DNA of 45,214 bases from NCBI GenBank assembly GCA_017469405.1, contig JAFUGL010000107.1, forward strand, positions 1 through 45,214, in the 5' to 3' direction. Source of the stretch: Lachnospiraceae bacterium (GTDB taxonomy: Bacteria; Bacillota; Clostridia; Lachnospirales; Lachnospiraceae). The translations under genes were made by a program, and so were the position numbers. The notes beneath the pieces are model-generated. The model worked only from the letters and a program-made list of their open reading frames with translations. It was not told the origin of the DNA and ran no database searches. Shown in pieces: positions 24,111 through 33,669 of the stretch (the stretch's first letter is position 1; each line of letters starts with the position of its first letter).

Positions 24111-25073
24111 ATGGCTGAAAAAAATATTTCTGATATAGCTGAGCTTGCAGATAAGATATGTGAAAATGTTTCTAAGGTAATTATTGGTAAAAAAGAGCAG
24201 ATAAAGCTTATTATTACCTGTATTTTGTCAGGAGGTCATGTGCTTATAGAGGATAATCCCGGAACCGGAAAAACCATGCTTGCAAAGGCGTTTGCAAAGA
24301 GCATGGATACCTCGTTTAAGCGTGTGCAGTTTACTCCTGATCTTATGCCGTCAGATATCACGGGATTAAATATATTTAATCAAAAAAATTCTGAATTTAA
24401 GCTTGTAAAAGGTCCTGTTTTTACCAATGTATTGCTTGCTGATGAGATAAATCGTGCAACTCCAAGAACCCAATCAAGCCTTCTTGAGGCTATGGAAGAA
24501 AAGCAGGTAACTATCGATGGTGAATCCTTAAAGCTTAGTGATCCTTTTATAGTGTTTGCAACAGAAAATCCGGTTGAAACAAGCGGAACCTATCCTCTTC
24601 CTGAAGCGGAACTTGACAGATTTCTTATTAAGCTTTCCATGGGTGAAAATGATAAGGAAGATGAGATGGATATCATTGAAAGATATATAAATGATATGCC
24701 TATAGAAAATATTTCCGCAGTGTGTAGTGCGGATGATATTATTGAAAAAAGAAAATCCGTCAAGGAAATATTTGTACATGAGTGTGTCAGGGATTATATA
24801 GTAAATATCATCCTTGCAACAAGAAAAAGCAGTGATCTTAATCTTGGAGTAAGTACAAGAGGTACACTTGCTCTTTTAAGATGCAGTCAGGCATTTGCTG
24901 CTATAGATGGAAGAAGTTATGTGACTCCTGATGATGTAAGATATCTTGCACCATATGTTTTGGGACATAGAATTCTTGCGTTTGGAAGTGCGGGAGATTT
25001 TAAGAGAAGCAGCAATATCATCGAAAAGATAGTTGAAGGAATAGAAGTACCGGTTGAAGATTGGAAGGCATAA
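24111..25073 (+). CDS. MoxR family AAA ATPase
   Basis: A 320-residue AAA+ protein of the MoxR family, thought to act as a chaperone or activator for neighbouring membrane or metal-binding proteins. Walker A NPGTGKT is at 49-55, Walker B D111-E112 begins DEINRATPRTQSSLLEAMEE, sensor 1 is in FATENP, and the lid holds GVSTRGTLALLR. The TTG at 24099 is in frame but the ATG at 24111 has GGAGG five bases upstream and is chosen. It opens a three-gene operon with a DUF58 protein (6 bases on) and a DUF4129-type membrane protein, the usual MoxR-DUF58 arrangement. Confidence 0.94.
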   Translation: MAEKNISDIAELADKICENVSKVIIGKKEQIKLIITCILSGGHVLIEDNPGTGKTMLAKAFAKSMDTSFKRVQFTPDLMPSDITGLNIFNQKNSEFKLVKGPVFTNVLLADEINRATPRTQSSLLEAMEEKQVTIDGESLKLSDPFIVFATENPVETSGTYPLPEAELDRFLIKLSMGENDKEDEMDIIERYINDMPIENISAVCSADDIIEKRKSVKEIFVHECVRDYIVNIILATRKSSDLNLGVSTRGTLALLRCSQAFAAIDGRSYVTPDDVRYLAPYVLGHRILAFGSAGDFKRSSNIIEKIVEGIEVPVEDWKA

Positions 25074-25079
25074 TAACAT

Positions 25080-26201
25080 ATGAAATTAGTAGTTGCTATA
25101 TTTGTTGCTATATTTATATATGTATTTCAAAAAAGCCTGTATGGAAAATTATGGGATCATAATCTTAGTGTAAGTGTGGATTTTCATGATACTTATCTTG
25201 ATAAGGGAGAAAGATCGTATATAACTGAGGTTATAAATAATGCAAAATTTTTGCCACTTTCCATACTGCATGTTAAATTTGCTGCACCGATAAGTTTTAG
25301 ATTTGAGGATAAGGATAATGCAGCTTTATCCGATTCGTATTATAGAAATGATGTCTTTTCTGTTATGTCCAATATGAAGATAACAAGAAGACTCTATTTT
25401 ACTGCGGGAAAACGCGGTTATTATACTATAGACGGTGCAAATATTATTTCAAAAGATTTTTTTCTCACAAAAAATTTCGCTAAAAATATCAGGAATAAAT
25501 CCGATATCTATGTTTTCCCTGAAAAATACGATAACAAAATAATCGATTCGATATTTAGCATGGTTATAGGCGATATAGAAAACCAAAGAAGTCTTATAGA
25601 AGATCCGTTTACGTTTCGTGGTATAAGAGAGTATGACAGTTCATACAATATGAGACGTATAAACTGGAAGGCTACGGCAAAGGCTGATAAGCTTATGGTT
25701 AATCTGTATAACCATACATCACTTCAAAATATAAGAGTACTTCTTAATCTTGATACCAATAATATGATTAAGGCAGAATATATCGATGAAGTCAGCATAA
25801 GTCTTGCAAGTACAGTATGCAAGTATTTTCTTGCTAAAAATTTAAATGTTGCAATTACTTCCAACGGTACCGACATAGTTACCAAAAATACAGGCGGTGT
25901 AGAGAGTGGTTCATCTTTGAAACATATGCTTTCGATAGATAAATACCTTTCGCGTTTATGCGGTCAGTCCGGTATAGAAGGATTTATGGATATTGTTGAT
26001 TCTGAAATAAATATGCAAAGAGTAAGTACAACTTATATTATTATTTCGCCTTATTATAAAGAGGATTTGCTAAATAAATTTGATTATCTTGAAAAAAGAG
26101 GTATAGGTGTCTATATGCTTGTGCCTTATTATAATATTCATGGATTTAATAAGATTCGCTCCTATATGCATGGATGGGAGGTGAATATATATGAGACGTA
26201 A
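25080..26201 (+). CDS. DUF58 domain protein
   Basis: A 373-residue protein with one N-terminal hydrophobic segment (residues 1-15), a beta-rich part to about 170, and the DUF58 core around DPFTFRGIREYDSSYNMRRINWKATAKADKLMV (about 185-215), followed by a von Willebrand A-like fold with LNLDTNN as the metal-type strand. DUF58 proteins go with MoxR ATPases and are thought to be membrane-facing partners; none has a well-defined activity. A second hydrophobic segment usual in the family is short or missing here. The gene overlaps the next one by 11 bases. Confidence 0.92.
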   Translation: MKLVVAIFVAIFIYVFQKSLYGKLWDHNLSVSVDFHDTYLDKGERSYITEVINNAKFLPLSILHVKFAAPISFRFEDKDNAALSDSYYRNDVFSVMSNMKITRRLYFTAGKRGYYTIDGANIISKDFFLTKNFAKNIRNKSDIYVFPEKYDNKIIDSIFSMVIGDIENQRSLIEDPFTFRGIREYDSSYNMRRINWKATAKADKLMVNLYNHTSLQNIRVLLNLDTNNMIKAEYIDEVSISLASTVCKYFLAKNLNVAITSNGTDIVTKNTGGVESGSSLKHMLSIDKYLSRLCGQSGIEGFMDIVDSEINMQRVSTTYIIISPYYKEDLLNKFDYLEKRGIGVYMLVPYYNIHGFNKIRSYMHGWEVNIYET

Positions 26202-27399
26202 AATCGAATTGTTTGAAGCTGGTTTAAGACTTTTGTATGAGTGGCTTTTCTCTGTACTTTGTTCATATTTTATAATTGTTATATTTATGGGCAAAAAACC
26301 GGACACCCTGATTCCGCTTGCTTTACTGATTATATACATTGCAAGTTATGTGGTTAGAAAAAATGCGGTATATAATATATGGATATTGATTATACATGCT
26401 TTGCTTTTGGCTGTCTTGTTTTTGAGTCCGTTTTCAGGCAGCTCAAAGTGGGTTTTGGCGGCAATAATCATATATCAGATGAGTGAGGCTTTTTTATATG
26501 AAAGAAGAGGGAACTTTGGTAATTTTAATGATGTACCATGGCCAACATTTTTTGTTAGTGTAATAATATATGCGTACGGATTTGCAACCAAGAGCAGTCT
26601 GCTTACAACAAGTGCTTATGTTATACCTATATTGCTCATAATAATTTATCTTTTGATAATATATATCGATGGATTAAAAGGGTATGTTGAGGCTTCAAAA
26701 AATGTTTCCGGTTTACCGATTAATAAAATCCTGACTATCAATACTTCCATAGTTTTTATCATAGTGTTGCTCCTTTTGGCTGGTATAGGGCTTGGTATGA
26801 TTTTGGGACTGGATGATGCACTTTACAAGGCATTTAGGGCTTTGTTATATATCATCTCATATATTATATTTGCCATAAGGCTTATGCTGATATTTTTATT
26901 CAAATCTATTACAAGAACACAGGATGATCAGATTACATATGAACAAAACCGTTTAAGCGGATTCGCTTCACAGCACGCAGATGATGTGGTCGGAATTCTT
27001 GATATAGTGTATAAAGTTGGAGCTGCCATACTGGTTATCTATATTCTTTACAAAGTTGCAGCATGGTTTATAAGACTTATGATGCGTAAAAGAATAATCG
27101 CAGAAGATAAAGTTGAGGATGCGGTGACATACAAAAAGAGTATAAGTTCTTCACGTGTCAAAAAAGAAAGGAAAAGCATTTTTTCATCTGAAACAAGATT
27201 TAGAAAATACTACCGTGAACGTATTCTGAGGCATAGATATGATATACGTCTTGACAGTAGTAGGACAAGCAATGATATAAAAGATGAATTATATAAAAAT
27301 GAACTTGATGACATAACCGACATAACACGGGCTTATAATGAAATCCGTTACGGAAATAAAAAAGTTACCAAAGATATGTTGCGATTGTTTGATAAATAA
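26191..27399 (+). CDS. Polytopic membrane protein with DUF4129-like C-terminus, transglutaminase core absent
   Basis: A 402-residue protein with about eight membrane segments in residues 15-235, another near 270-290, then a cytoplasmic tail. The tail, YRERILRHRYDIRLDSSRTSNDIKDELYKN to the end, resembles DUF4129, the C-terminus of TgpA-type transglutaminase-like membrane proteins in MoxR-DUF58 clusters. In those proteins an extracytoplasmic transglutaminase domain with Cys-His-Asp lies between the membrane part and DUF4129. It is not present here: there is no space for it and no matching motif. This may be a reduced, non-catalytic member. The start ATG overlaps the DUF58 gene. Family call is moderate because the membrane part is poorly conserved. 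Confidence 0.8.
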   Translation: MRRKIELFEAGLRLLYEWLFSVLCSYFIIVIFMGKKPDTLIPLALLIIYIASYVVRKNAVYNIWILIIHALLLAVLFLSPFSGSSKWVLAAIIIYQMSEAFLYERRGNFGNFNDVPWPTFFVSVIIYAYGFATKSSLLTTSAYVIPILLIIIYLLIIYIDGLKGYVEASKNVSGLPINKILTINTSIVFIIVLLLLAGIGLGMILGLDDALYKAFRALLYIISYIIFAIRLMLIFLFKSITRTQDDQITYEQNRLSGFASQHADDVVGILDIVYKVGAAILVIYILYKVAAWFIRLMMRKRIIAEDKVEDAVTYKKSISSSRVKKERKSIFSSETRFRKYYRERILRHRYDIRLDSSRTSNDIKDELYKNELDDITDITRAYNEIRYGNKKVTKDMLRLFDK

Positions 27400-27430
27400 A
27401 AATGTGCCGACTCTCCTTCGGCACATTTTT
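27398..27430. terminator. Bidirectional terminator between the MoxR cluster and the DHH gene
   Basis: AAAAATGTGCCGA (27398-27410) pairs perfectly with TCGGCACATTTTT (27418-27430) around a seven-base loop. It lies between the two converging stop codons and has A and T runs on either side. Confidence 0.92.
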
Positions 27431-27432
27431 AT

Positions 27433-28413
27433 CTATTGGTTGTTTTGTTCTCCGAGTATGTATGTAAAGCGTTCGATAATTGCAGTATCAGGATATGGAC
27501 CAAGCTTTGCCACGTCTTCGGATTTGATAAGTCCGCCTGCCATAGATGGGTGTCCGCCTCCTGTTCCTATACCGTTTAAGGCTAAGTTTATGACAGAGCC
27601 GGCATCTACATTTGGACTTTCCGAACGGATTGAAAATTTGTAACCGTCTTCGCGCTTGGAGTAGATAACTGTGACATCCACGCTGTTTAATTCAAGCATG
27701 AAGTCGGAAATGATTCCAATAAGTGCATCCGGACATGAAAATGGGATAAATGCAAATCCTGTTGAGCCGTATATTTTGATGTTCTCTATAGCTGCACCAT
27801 AGGCTTTTAAGTCTGATAATTCCATATTGTTGTGCTCGAGAACTTTTAAACTGTCATTATCTGCTCTTGGATAGAGATATTTAAACATGTCTATATCCAT
27901 GATTGTTGTACCTCTTGAAAAGTCCAGCGTATCGGTTTTCAGACCATATAAAAGGGCAGAAGCAGTAGGTTTATCCATAGGTATATCGAGTTCTTGAAAG
28001 TACTTGGTGATTATGGTTGCGCAGCTTCCGACAAAACGGATATCACTGTATTTGTATTCTGTGTTTACATAGATTGGATGATGATCTATACATGCGATTT
28101 CATCACCTATAAAGTCGGTTATATTTCCACCGCCTTTTTGCGAATCAACGCATATGATATAGTCTTCTTCTGACATTTTTTCTTTTATCTGATCATATGC
28201 ATATATATTTATATTGAATAGTTCGGTCATTTTTTTCGTACTAAGTTTGTCTATACGACCTTCGTAGCATAATGTGGAATCAATATCAAAGTGTTTCATC
28301 AGCTTTTGAAGACCAAAGGCTGATGCTATGGCGTCGGGATCTGGAAAATTATGTGTCTGAATATATATATGCCGCCCTTCACATATCTTTATTAAATCTC
28401 TGCAATCTGCCAT
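27433..28413 (-). CDS. DHH family phosphoesterase (NrnA / c-di-AMP-PDE-like)
   Basis: A 326-residue DHH-DHHA1 phosphoesterase. Metal motifs are THNFPDPDAIAS (about 20-31), D90 in IICVD, DHH at 110-112, and D in GLKTDT; the DHHA1 domain ends with GTGGGHPSMAGG, the substrate-binding glycine motif. The length and two-domain layout fit stand-alone NrnA-type enzymes that hydrolyse nanoRNA, pAp or pApA, and Rv2837c-like c-di-AMP phosphodiesterases; no PAS, GGDEF or membrane part is present, so it is not GdpP. Its closeness to cdaA (5 kb) makes the c-di-AMP degradation route interesting but not proven. AGGATT/GGAGG precedes the ATG. Confidence 0.9.
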   Translation of the reverse strand: MADCRDLIKICEGRHIYIQTHNFPDPDAIASAFGLQKLMKHFDIDSTLCYEGRIDKLSTKKMTELFNINIYAYDQIKEKMSEEDYIICVDSQKGGGNITDFIGDEIACIDHHPIYVNTEYKYSDIRFVGSCATIITKYFQELDIPMDKPTASALLYGLKTDTLDFSRGTTIMDIDMFKYLYPRADNDSLKVLEHNNMELSDLKAYGAAIENIKIYGSTGFAFIPFSCPDALIGIISDFMLELNSVDVTVIYSKREDGYKFSIRSESPNVDAGSVINLALNGIGTGGGHPSMAGGLIKSEDVAKLGPYPDTAIIERFTYILGEQNNQ

Positions 28414-28489
28414 CTGCTTAATCCTCCGTACTTTTTATGAATAAATTATAACATAGTTTTTTTATATCTGCTATTTTGATTTTATTATA

Positions 28490-28519
28490 TTGCAATAGCC
28501 AATCAATATAGAGTATAAT
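28490..28519 (+). promoter_or_regulatory. Promoter of the LTA-synthase-like operon
   Basis: TTGCAA (28490-28495), 18 bases, TATAAT (28514-28519), 25 bases before the start at 28545. Ribosome site AGAGGG lies about eight bases before ATG. Confidence 0.65.
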
Positions 28520-28544
28520 TACCGTATGAAAAGAGGGCAATCTG

Positions 28545-30920
28545 ATGGTCGAAGATAATAATGAAATGACAGAAGAAGTATTTGAGAAAACTGTCAAAAA
28601 AGTATTTGAAGAAGTAAATAAAAAAGATGCTTATGATATAAATAAGGGACCTGAAGAAGTAACTGAAGAATCGATAAAAGAAGCATTTAAAGGGATATCC
28701 GAACCCACGGATGAAAAGGATGATCTTATAGAAGAAGATGATTTGTTTATCCCTGTAGTTGATTTAACAGACAAAAATACTCATAAGAATAATCAAGATA
28801 ATAAAATTCATGTGTTGAATGGCGTAAAAAAGATATGTTTAACACCTGAGTTTTATTTTGGTACACTTTTGATCTATCTTGAAATGGTATTTCATTTTCT
28901 CAGATTTGGATTTAATTTTGATAATGTTTTTTATAAAATTTTCTTTGCGGCCTTTTTTGGAATATTATGTGGTATGGTCGTAAGTTTTTTTCCAAAACTT
29001 TTTTCTTTTATTTTAACATCATTGATTTCTTTCGTTTTGGTGGCATTCTTTTTGGTTCAGGTAGTATTTAGTGGTGTGTTTGGAACCTATCTTTCTTTGT
29101 CCGGGTCGATAGGAGTAGCCAATCAGGCTTTGGATTTTACGGATGTGATTTTTAACGAATTAAAAGAAGAATGGTATATTCTTTTATTGATTATAGCACC
29201 ATTGGTTGTCTTTTTTGTAATCCTTAGAAAGATAATTGTTTTTGAAAAAAGAAAAATATATGTACACTTTATATCTTTGGGAACTGCCATACTTACTTTT
29301 ACTTTAATCATGATAAAAATGCAGCAGGACAGGGTGAAGATATATTCTGCTTATGAGGTTTATAAGGAATATACTTCGGTAGATATGGCTGTTGAAAAAC
29401 TCGGGGTTGTGGAATCTTTATATCTTGATACAAAGCTTGGCCTGAAAGAGAAAATGGGTATTAATGATGATAAGGTTTCGTTTATTTCCGAATCGGATGA
29501 TTTTACGGAAGCGGTAGAAGAAAATGAAAATGATAATACTGTTAATGATGATGAATCTTCGGTAGTAGAGTCATTTGCCGAAAGTGACATTAAAGATGAT
29601 CAAAATTCTGATATTGATGTGGTTGATGAAAAAGAGGAAATTGATACTTCTCCAAATGTACTGGATATAGATTTTGATGAACTTATTTCCGAAGCACCAA
29701 ATGAAAATATTCGTGCAATGCATGAGTATATAAGTCAGGTTAAACCGACCAATAAAAATGAATATACCGGAATGTTCGAAGGATACAATCTTATATTTAT
29801 TGTTGCCGAGGGATTTACAGGTCTTTGTATAGATGAACAAAGAACACCGATGCTTTATAAGATGAAATATGAGGGTTTTTGCTTTGATAATTACTATACA
29901 CCTCTCTGGTATGGTTCGACTCTTGGCGGTGAGTATGCTGACCTTACAGGACTTATGCCTAAAAATGGCGGATATCTTTCTATGGCAAAGTCCGGACAAA
30001 ATAAAAACGATATGATGTTCACATTGAGCCGCCAGCTTTTAAATAAAGGATATAAGGTTACCGGATATCATAATAATTATTATAATTATTATGATAGAAA
30101 TATATCTCATCCAAATCTTGGTTATGAATGGATTGGTGTCGGAAATGGTTATGAACCTGAGTATGGTCCGGGAGGTAATGTGCTCTGGCCACAGTCGGAT
30201 GAGAGAATGATTGACATAACCTTTGATGAATATGCTGATGATGAGCCGTTTCATACATATTATTTAACAGTCAGCGGTCATGTTATGTATAATTTTGGTG
30301 GAAATGCCATGGCAAAAAAGCATATGGATCTGGTCGAAGGAATGTCTTACAGTGAAACGACAAAAGCGTATATTGCCTGTCAGTATGAGCTTGAGCTTGC
30401 TATGGAAAAACTTGTAGAGAAATTGGAAGAAAAAGGAATAGCAGATAATACGCTGATTGTACTTACTGCCGATCATGTCCCTTATGACAATAAAGAAGTA
30501 GAAGATGAACTTGCGGGTCGTACACTTGACAATACATTTGAATGGTATGAAAATACACTTATTATATGGTCGGCATCGATGGAAAACCCGGTATATGTAA
30601 GTAAGTGCTGCAGCAGTCTTGATATACTTCCGACAGTTTCTAATCTTATGGGCCTTGATTATGATTCCAGGATGTTGGTCGGTCAGGATATTATGTCGGA
30701 CAGTGAAGGTCTGGTCATGTTTAATGACAGGAGTTTTATTACTGACAGGATTTCTTATAATGGAAATACAGAAGAAGTTAAAAGCCTGGATGGAAAGCCG
30801 ATAGATGAAGATTATGTTGAAGCCAAAGTGGTACAGGTTAGAAATAAATTCAGTATGGCTGAAAAAATCTGCGATTATAATTATTATAAATATATAGATG
30901 ACTATTTGAATGGAAACTAA
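28545..30920 (+). CDS. LTA synthase family membrane sulfatase-like phosphoglycerol transferase
   Basis: A 791-residue member of the LtaS/alkaline phosphatase superfamily, which transfers glycerol-phosphate from phosphatidylglycerol (or another substituent) onto cell-envelope polymers. It has an unusual acidic cytoplasmic N-terminus (1-95), about five membrane segments between 104 and 257, an acidic Asp/Glu/Ser linker (about 295-385) and the extracytoplasmic sulfatase domain (about 405-760). The catalytic Thr is T459 in YGSTLGGEYA; metal residues include the Asp-His pair D643-H644 in TADHVPY, and SGHVMYNF is the substrate-side His motif. Family LtaS lacks the 95-residue N-terminal tail. First gene of an operon with a GT-C-like and a DUF3137 protein. 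Confidence 0.88.
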   Translation: MVEDNNEMTEEVFEKTVKKVFEEVNKKDAYDINKGPEEVTEESIKEAFKGISEPTDEKDDLIEEDDLFIPVVDLTDKNTHKNNQDNKIHVLNGVKKICLTPEFYFGTLLIYLEMVFHFLRFGFNFDNVFYKIFFAAFFGILCGMVVSFFPKLFSFILTSLISFVLVAFFLVQVVFSGVFGTYLSLSGSIGVANQALDFTDVIFNELKEEWYILLLIIAPLVVFFVILRKIIVFEKRKIYVHFISLGTAILTFTLIMIKMQQDRVKIYSAYEVYKEYTSVDMAVEKLGVVESLYLDTKLGLKEKMGINDDKVSFISESDDFTEAVEENENDNTVNDDESSVVESFAESDIKDDQNSDIDVVDEKEEIDTSPNVLDIDFDELISEAPNENIRAMHEYISQVKPTNKNEYTGMFEGYNLIFIVAEGFTGLCIDEQRTPMLYKMKYEGFCFDNYYTPLWYGSTLGGEYADLTGLMPKNGGYLSMAKSGQNKNDMMFTLSRQLLNKGYKVTGYHNNYYNYYDRNISHPNLGYEWIGVGNGYEPEYGPGGNVLWPQSDERMIDITFDEYADDEPFHTYYLTVSGHVMYNFGGNAMAKKHMDLVEGMSYSETTKAYIACQYELELAMEKLVEKLEEKGIADNTLIVLTADHVPYDNKEVEDELAGRTLDNTFEWYENTLIIWSASMENPVYVSKCCSSLDILPTVSNLMGLDYDSRMLVGQDIMSDSEGLVMFNDRSFITDRISYNGNTEEVKSLDGKPIDEDYVEAKVVQVRNKFSMAEKICDYNYYKYIDDYLNGN

Positions 30921-30959
30921 TTTTTTATAAAATAAAAAAGAAAGCTAGAGACAGGAAAA

Positions 30960-32717
30960 ATGGATGAAATTAAATCATTTAAATTAAATGAAGACAGCCG
31001 TAAAAAATTAATGATTTTATGGAATATATTTGTGGGACTTGCAGTTTTGGCACGTATGGTTTTGTCATCGGGGTATGTTTATGAATATATAGTAAATGCA
31101 GGTTATGATGATCAGTGGATGGTAAAAACGGCATATTATATGCTTGGACGTCAATGGATGGGACCGTATAGTCATGTCACTTTGATTAAATCACTGACTT
31201 ATCCTGCGATGCTGGCTTTTTTCAGGGCTTTGGGTATTCCGTATGGAATTGGAATCGGGATGCTTATTGTAGGCGTTTCATTTATCTTCGCAAGAGCTTT
31301 AAAGCCAATTGTTAGAAGTACATTTTTAAGAGGCATAATTTTTATTGTAACTATGTATGCTCCTTTTGGATTCTTATCGATAACAAGTGCCAGAATATAC
31401 AGAAATTCTATCTCTCATTGGATGTCTCTTTTTGTGATTGCTTCTTTTATAGGAGTGTATCTGAGGAAAGACCAAAGATTCAAAACAATGTGGAAGTGGA
31501 TATTGTGTGAGGTGGTATCACTTGCCATGTTTTGGGAGGTAAGAGAGGATCATATCTGGATTGCGGCATTTGTTTTGCCTGCTTCAGTTATTTTACTGAT
31601 CTACTGGCTATATCATAAAAGAAAAATAATAAGAACCCTGATTGTGGTAGTATTGCCTTTTATCGCTGTTGCTATAATGGAACTTTCGATAGCACTTATT
31701 AATTACCATGAATATGGTGTATTTACAACAAATGACAGAACGGGAACTTATTGTGGCAAAGTTATTTCTCTTATGTATAAGATAGATGACGATCAGGTAA
31801 ATGATCAAAGAATATGGGTTTCCAATAAATCTCTAAGTTTGGCAAGACAGGCAAGTCCAACTCTTGACAGCCTTGGAGAAATACTTGATGATGATTGGAT
31901 TTTTTGGCAGGTATATACAGATTACGGCTATGAGGTTTCAGGAGACCACGCAGAATGGGCATTAAGACAGGCGGTCTTAGATGCGGGATATTATCGGGAT
32001 GCCGTGAGTACCAATGAGTTTTACAAAAAGATCTATGATGAGCTCAGTGAAGGTTTCGATAACGGAACGCTAAAAAGAAGAAAAGGAATTTTCTTATCTT
32101 CGCAGATGAAACCTTTTGTTAAATCTGATATAGATATGGCTTTGGATTTGACCTTTAAAGTTATGGACAGATATATCAGATATGATTCTAATGGAGTATA
32201 TGTAGCATATACAACGGAAGGTATGGATGAAAAAGAAAAAGAGATTTTCGAAAATATGCTGCTTATGAATATCAATGAATATTATCCAAAGGGATATAGA
32301 GAGGATGCATCGATTGCTGACAAAGCTTATTCGGTATATAGTGATATGGTTATGAATGTTTTGAATAATATTTGGAGGATTTATAAGCAGGTTGCTACAT
32401 TCCTTAATTATATCGTTGTCGGAATTGTAATTTTCATGATAGTAAGTATGGTATATGAATTAAGACAAAAAAAGTTTTACTCCTTTAATGCTTTTTTACT
32501 CATAGGCGGGATAATTATTTTGTTGATTTTATATACATTTATGATATGCCTTTGGGCATTATGGATGACTACAGATCCACATAATGTAATCTACTGGTTT
32601 TATGGTTCGCCCGGACCTATGCTTGCATTTGTAATAAGGATACTGTCACTTGCTTATTTTGGAAACAGGATAGTTCAGATTAGAAATTCTAAGAAAAATA
32701 AAGTGGAAAATGTATAA
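30960..32717 (+). CDS. GT-C-like polytopic membrane protein, probable glycosyltransferase
   Basis: A 585-residue protein with about ten membrane segments: one near 18-42, several between 80 and 230, and three or four between 470 and 575. The first extracytoplasmic loop carries NAGYDDQWMVKTAYYM, an acidic motif placed like the catalytic Asp/Glu of GT-C transferases, which use lipid-linked sugars. A long extracytoplasmic stretch (about 250-465) separates the two membrane blocks. I do not recognise the exact family. It follows the LTA-synthase-like gene by 39 bases and precedes a DUF3137 gene by 18, so a part in glycosylating a teichoic-acid-type or other surface polymer is inferred. Ribosome site GAGACAGG is weak. 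Confidence 0.7.
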   Translation: MDEIKSFKLNEDSRKKLMILWNIFVGLAVLARMVLSSGYVYEYIVNAGYDDQWMVKTAYYMLGRQWMGPYSHVTLIKSLTYPAMLAFFRALGIPYGIGIGMLIVGVSFIFARALKPIVRSTFLRGIIFIVTMYAPFGFLSITSARIYRNSISHWMSLFVIASFIGVYLRKDQRFKTMWKWILCEVVSLAMFWEVREDHIWIAAFVLPASVILLIYWLYHKRKIIRTLIVVVLPFIAVAIMELSIALINYHEYGVFTTNDRTGTYCGKVISLMYKIDDDQVNDQRIWVSNKSLSLARQASPTLDSLGEILDDDWIFWQVYTDYGYEVSGDHAEWALRQAVLDAGYYRDAVSTNEFYKKIYDELSEGFDNGTLKRRKGIFLSSQMKPFVKSDIDMALDLTFKVMDRYIRYDSNGVYVAYTTEGMDEKEKEIFENMLLMNINEYYPKGYREDASIADKAYSVYSDMVMNVLNNIWRIYKQVATFLNYIVVGIVIFMIVSMVYELRQKKFYSFNAFLLIGGIIILLILYTFMICLWALWMTTDPHNVIYWFYGSPGPMLAFVIRILSLAYFGNRIVQIRNSKKNKVENV

Positions 32718-32735
32718 AAATGTCCGGAGGTTAAT

Positions 32736-33605
32736 ATGGGAATTTATGATACTATAAACAAACTTGAAGAATTAAGAAAAAAGATTCAATTTCAAATTTA
32801 TATGATTATTATACCTATGGCACTTTGGATTGTTGCAATTATGCTGGCACCTATTATAGGAAATGGAATTTTGCCGTTTTCACAAATAATCATGATTGTA
32901 TTTATGGCAGTTTCTGTTATGTATGCAAAAAAATCACAAAATGTAAAAAAGGAATTTCAGCGCCTATATAAACAGACTTTTGTTGCACAGGCACTTTCGC
33001 AGAATTTTCAAAATGTCAATTATATGTGGGAGAGCGGCTTTACACAGGATGCTGTAAAGATGTTTAATCTGGTGCAGCTTGGAAACCGTTTTAAAACAGA
33101 GGATTATCTTTCTGCAGATTATAATGGCATACATTTTGAACAGGCGGATGTGACGGTTCAGTATCATACATCAGGCAAGAATTCTCATACTACAACTTAT
33201 TTTAAGGGAAGAATGTTTGCTTTTGATTTTCCTTATAAAAATGTATCCTCTGTGCGTTGTATGTCAAATACATTTATGTATAAGGCAAGTTCAAATAATA
33301 AAAAGATTAAACTTGAAAGCGGTATGTTTAATAAGATATTTAAAACAGATGCTTTTTATGAACATGATGCATTTTATTTTTTGACACCTCAGATGATGGA
33401 AAGAATAGAAAGTATAAATGCAAGATATGGAAATGTTGCAGTTCATCTTATGGGCAATAAATTATTTGTTGCAATAAATATGGCATCGGATGCATTTGAC
33501 CACGACTACAGACAAAAGGTTGAATATCTTGAAGAAATTAAAAAGATTAATAGGGATATGCAGGTTATAGTCGATATTATAAATACTCTTTCTATTTATT
33601 CATAA
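32736..33605 (+). CDS. DUF3137 domain membrane protein
   Basis: A 289-residue protein with two hydrophobic segments near the N-terminus (about 20-38 and 44-62) and a cytoplasmic DUF3137 domain: short helical start, then beta-rich FEQADVTVQYHTSGKN and TTYFKGRMFAFDFP, and FKTDAFYEHDAFYFLTPQMMERI, all in the order usual for the family. DUF3137 proteins have no known function. CGGAGG lies about nine bases before ATG. Last gene of the LTA-synthase-like operon. Confidence 0.88.
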   Translation: MGIYDTINKLEELRKKIQFQIYMIIIPMALWIVAIMLAPIIGNGILPFSQIIMIVFMAVSVMYAKKSQNVKKEFQRLYKQTFVAQALSQNFQNVNYMWESGFTQDAVKMFNLVQLGNRFKTEDYLSADYNGIHFEQADVTVQYHTSGKNSHTTTYFKGRMFAFDFPYKNVSSVRCMSNTFMYKASSNNKKIKLESGMFNKIFKTDAFYEHDAFYFLTPQMMERIESINARYGNVAVHLMGNKLFVAINMASDAFDHDYRQKVEYLEEIKKINRDMQVIVDIINTLSIYS

Positions 33606-33606
33606 A

Positions 33607-33636
33607 TTGGCAAAAGCTGCATAGATATGTTATAAT
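33607..33636 (+). promoter_or_regulatory. Promoter of the ZIP transporter gene
   Basis: TTGGCA (33607-33612), 18 bases, TATAAT (33631-33636), 33 bases before the start codon. Confidence 0.6.
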
Positions 33637-33669
33637 CAGCCGAATTTTGTAAAAATGGAGTTTTAGATT

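Noticed and set aside
29360-30254. Several minus-strand frames inside the LTA-synthase-like gene
   Set aside because: They are composed of low-complexity mirror sequence and have no ribosome sites.
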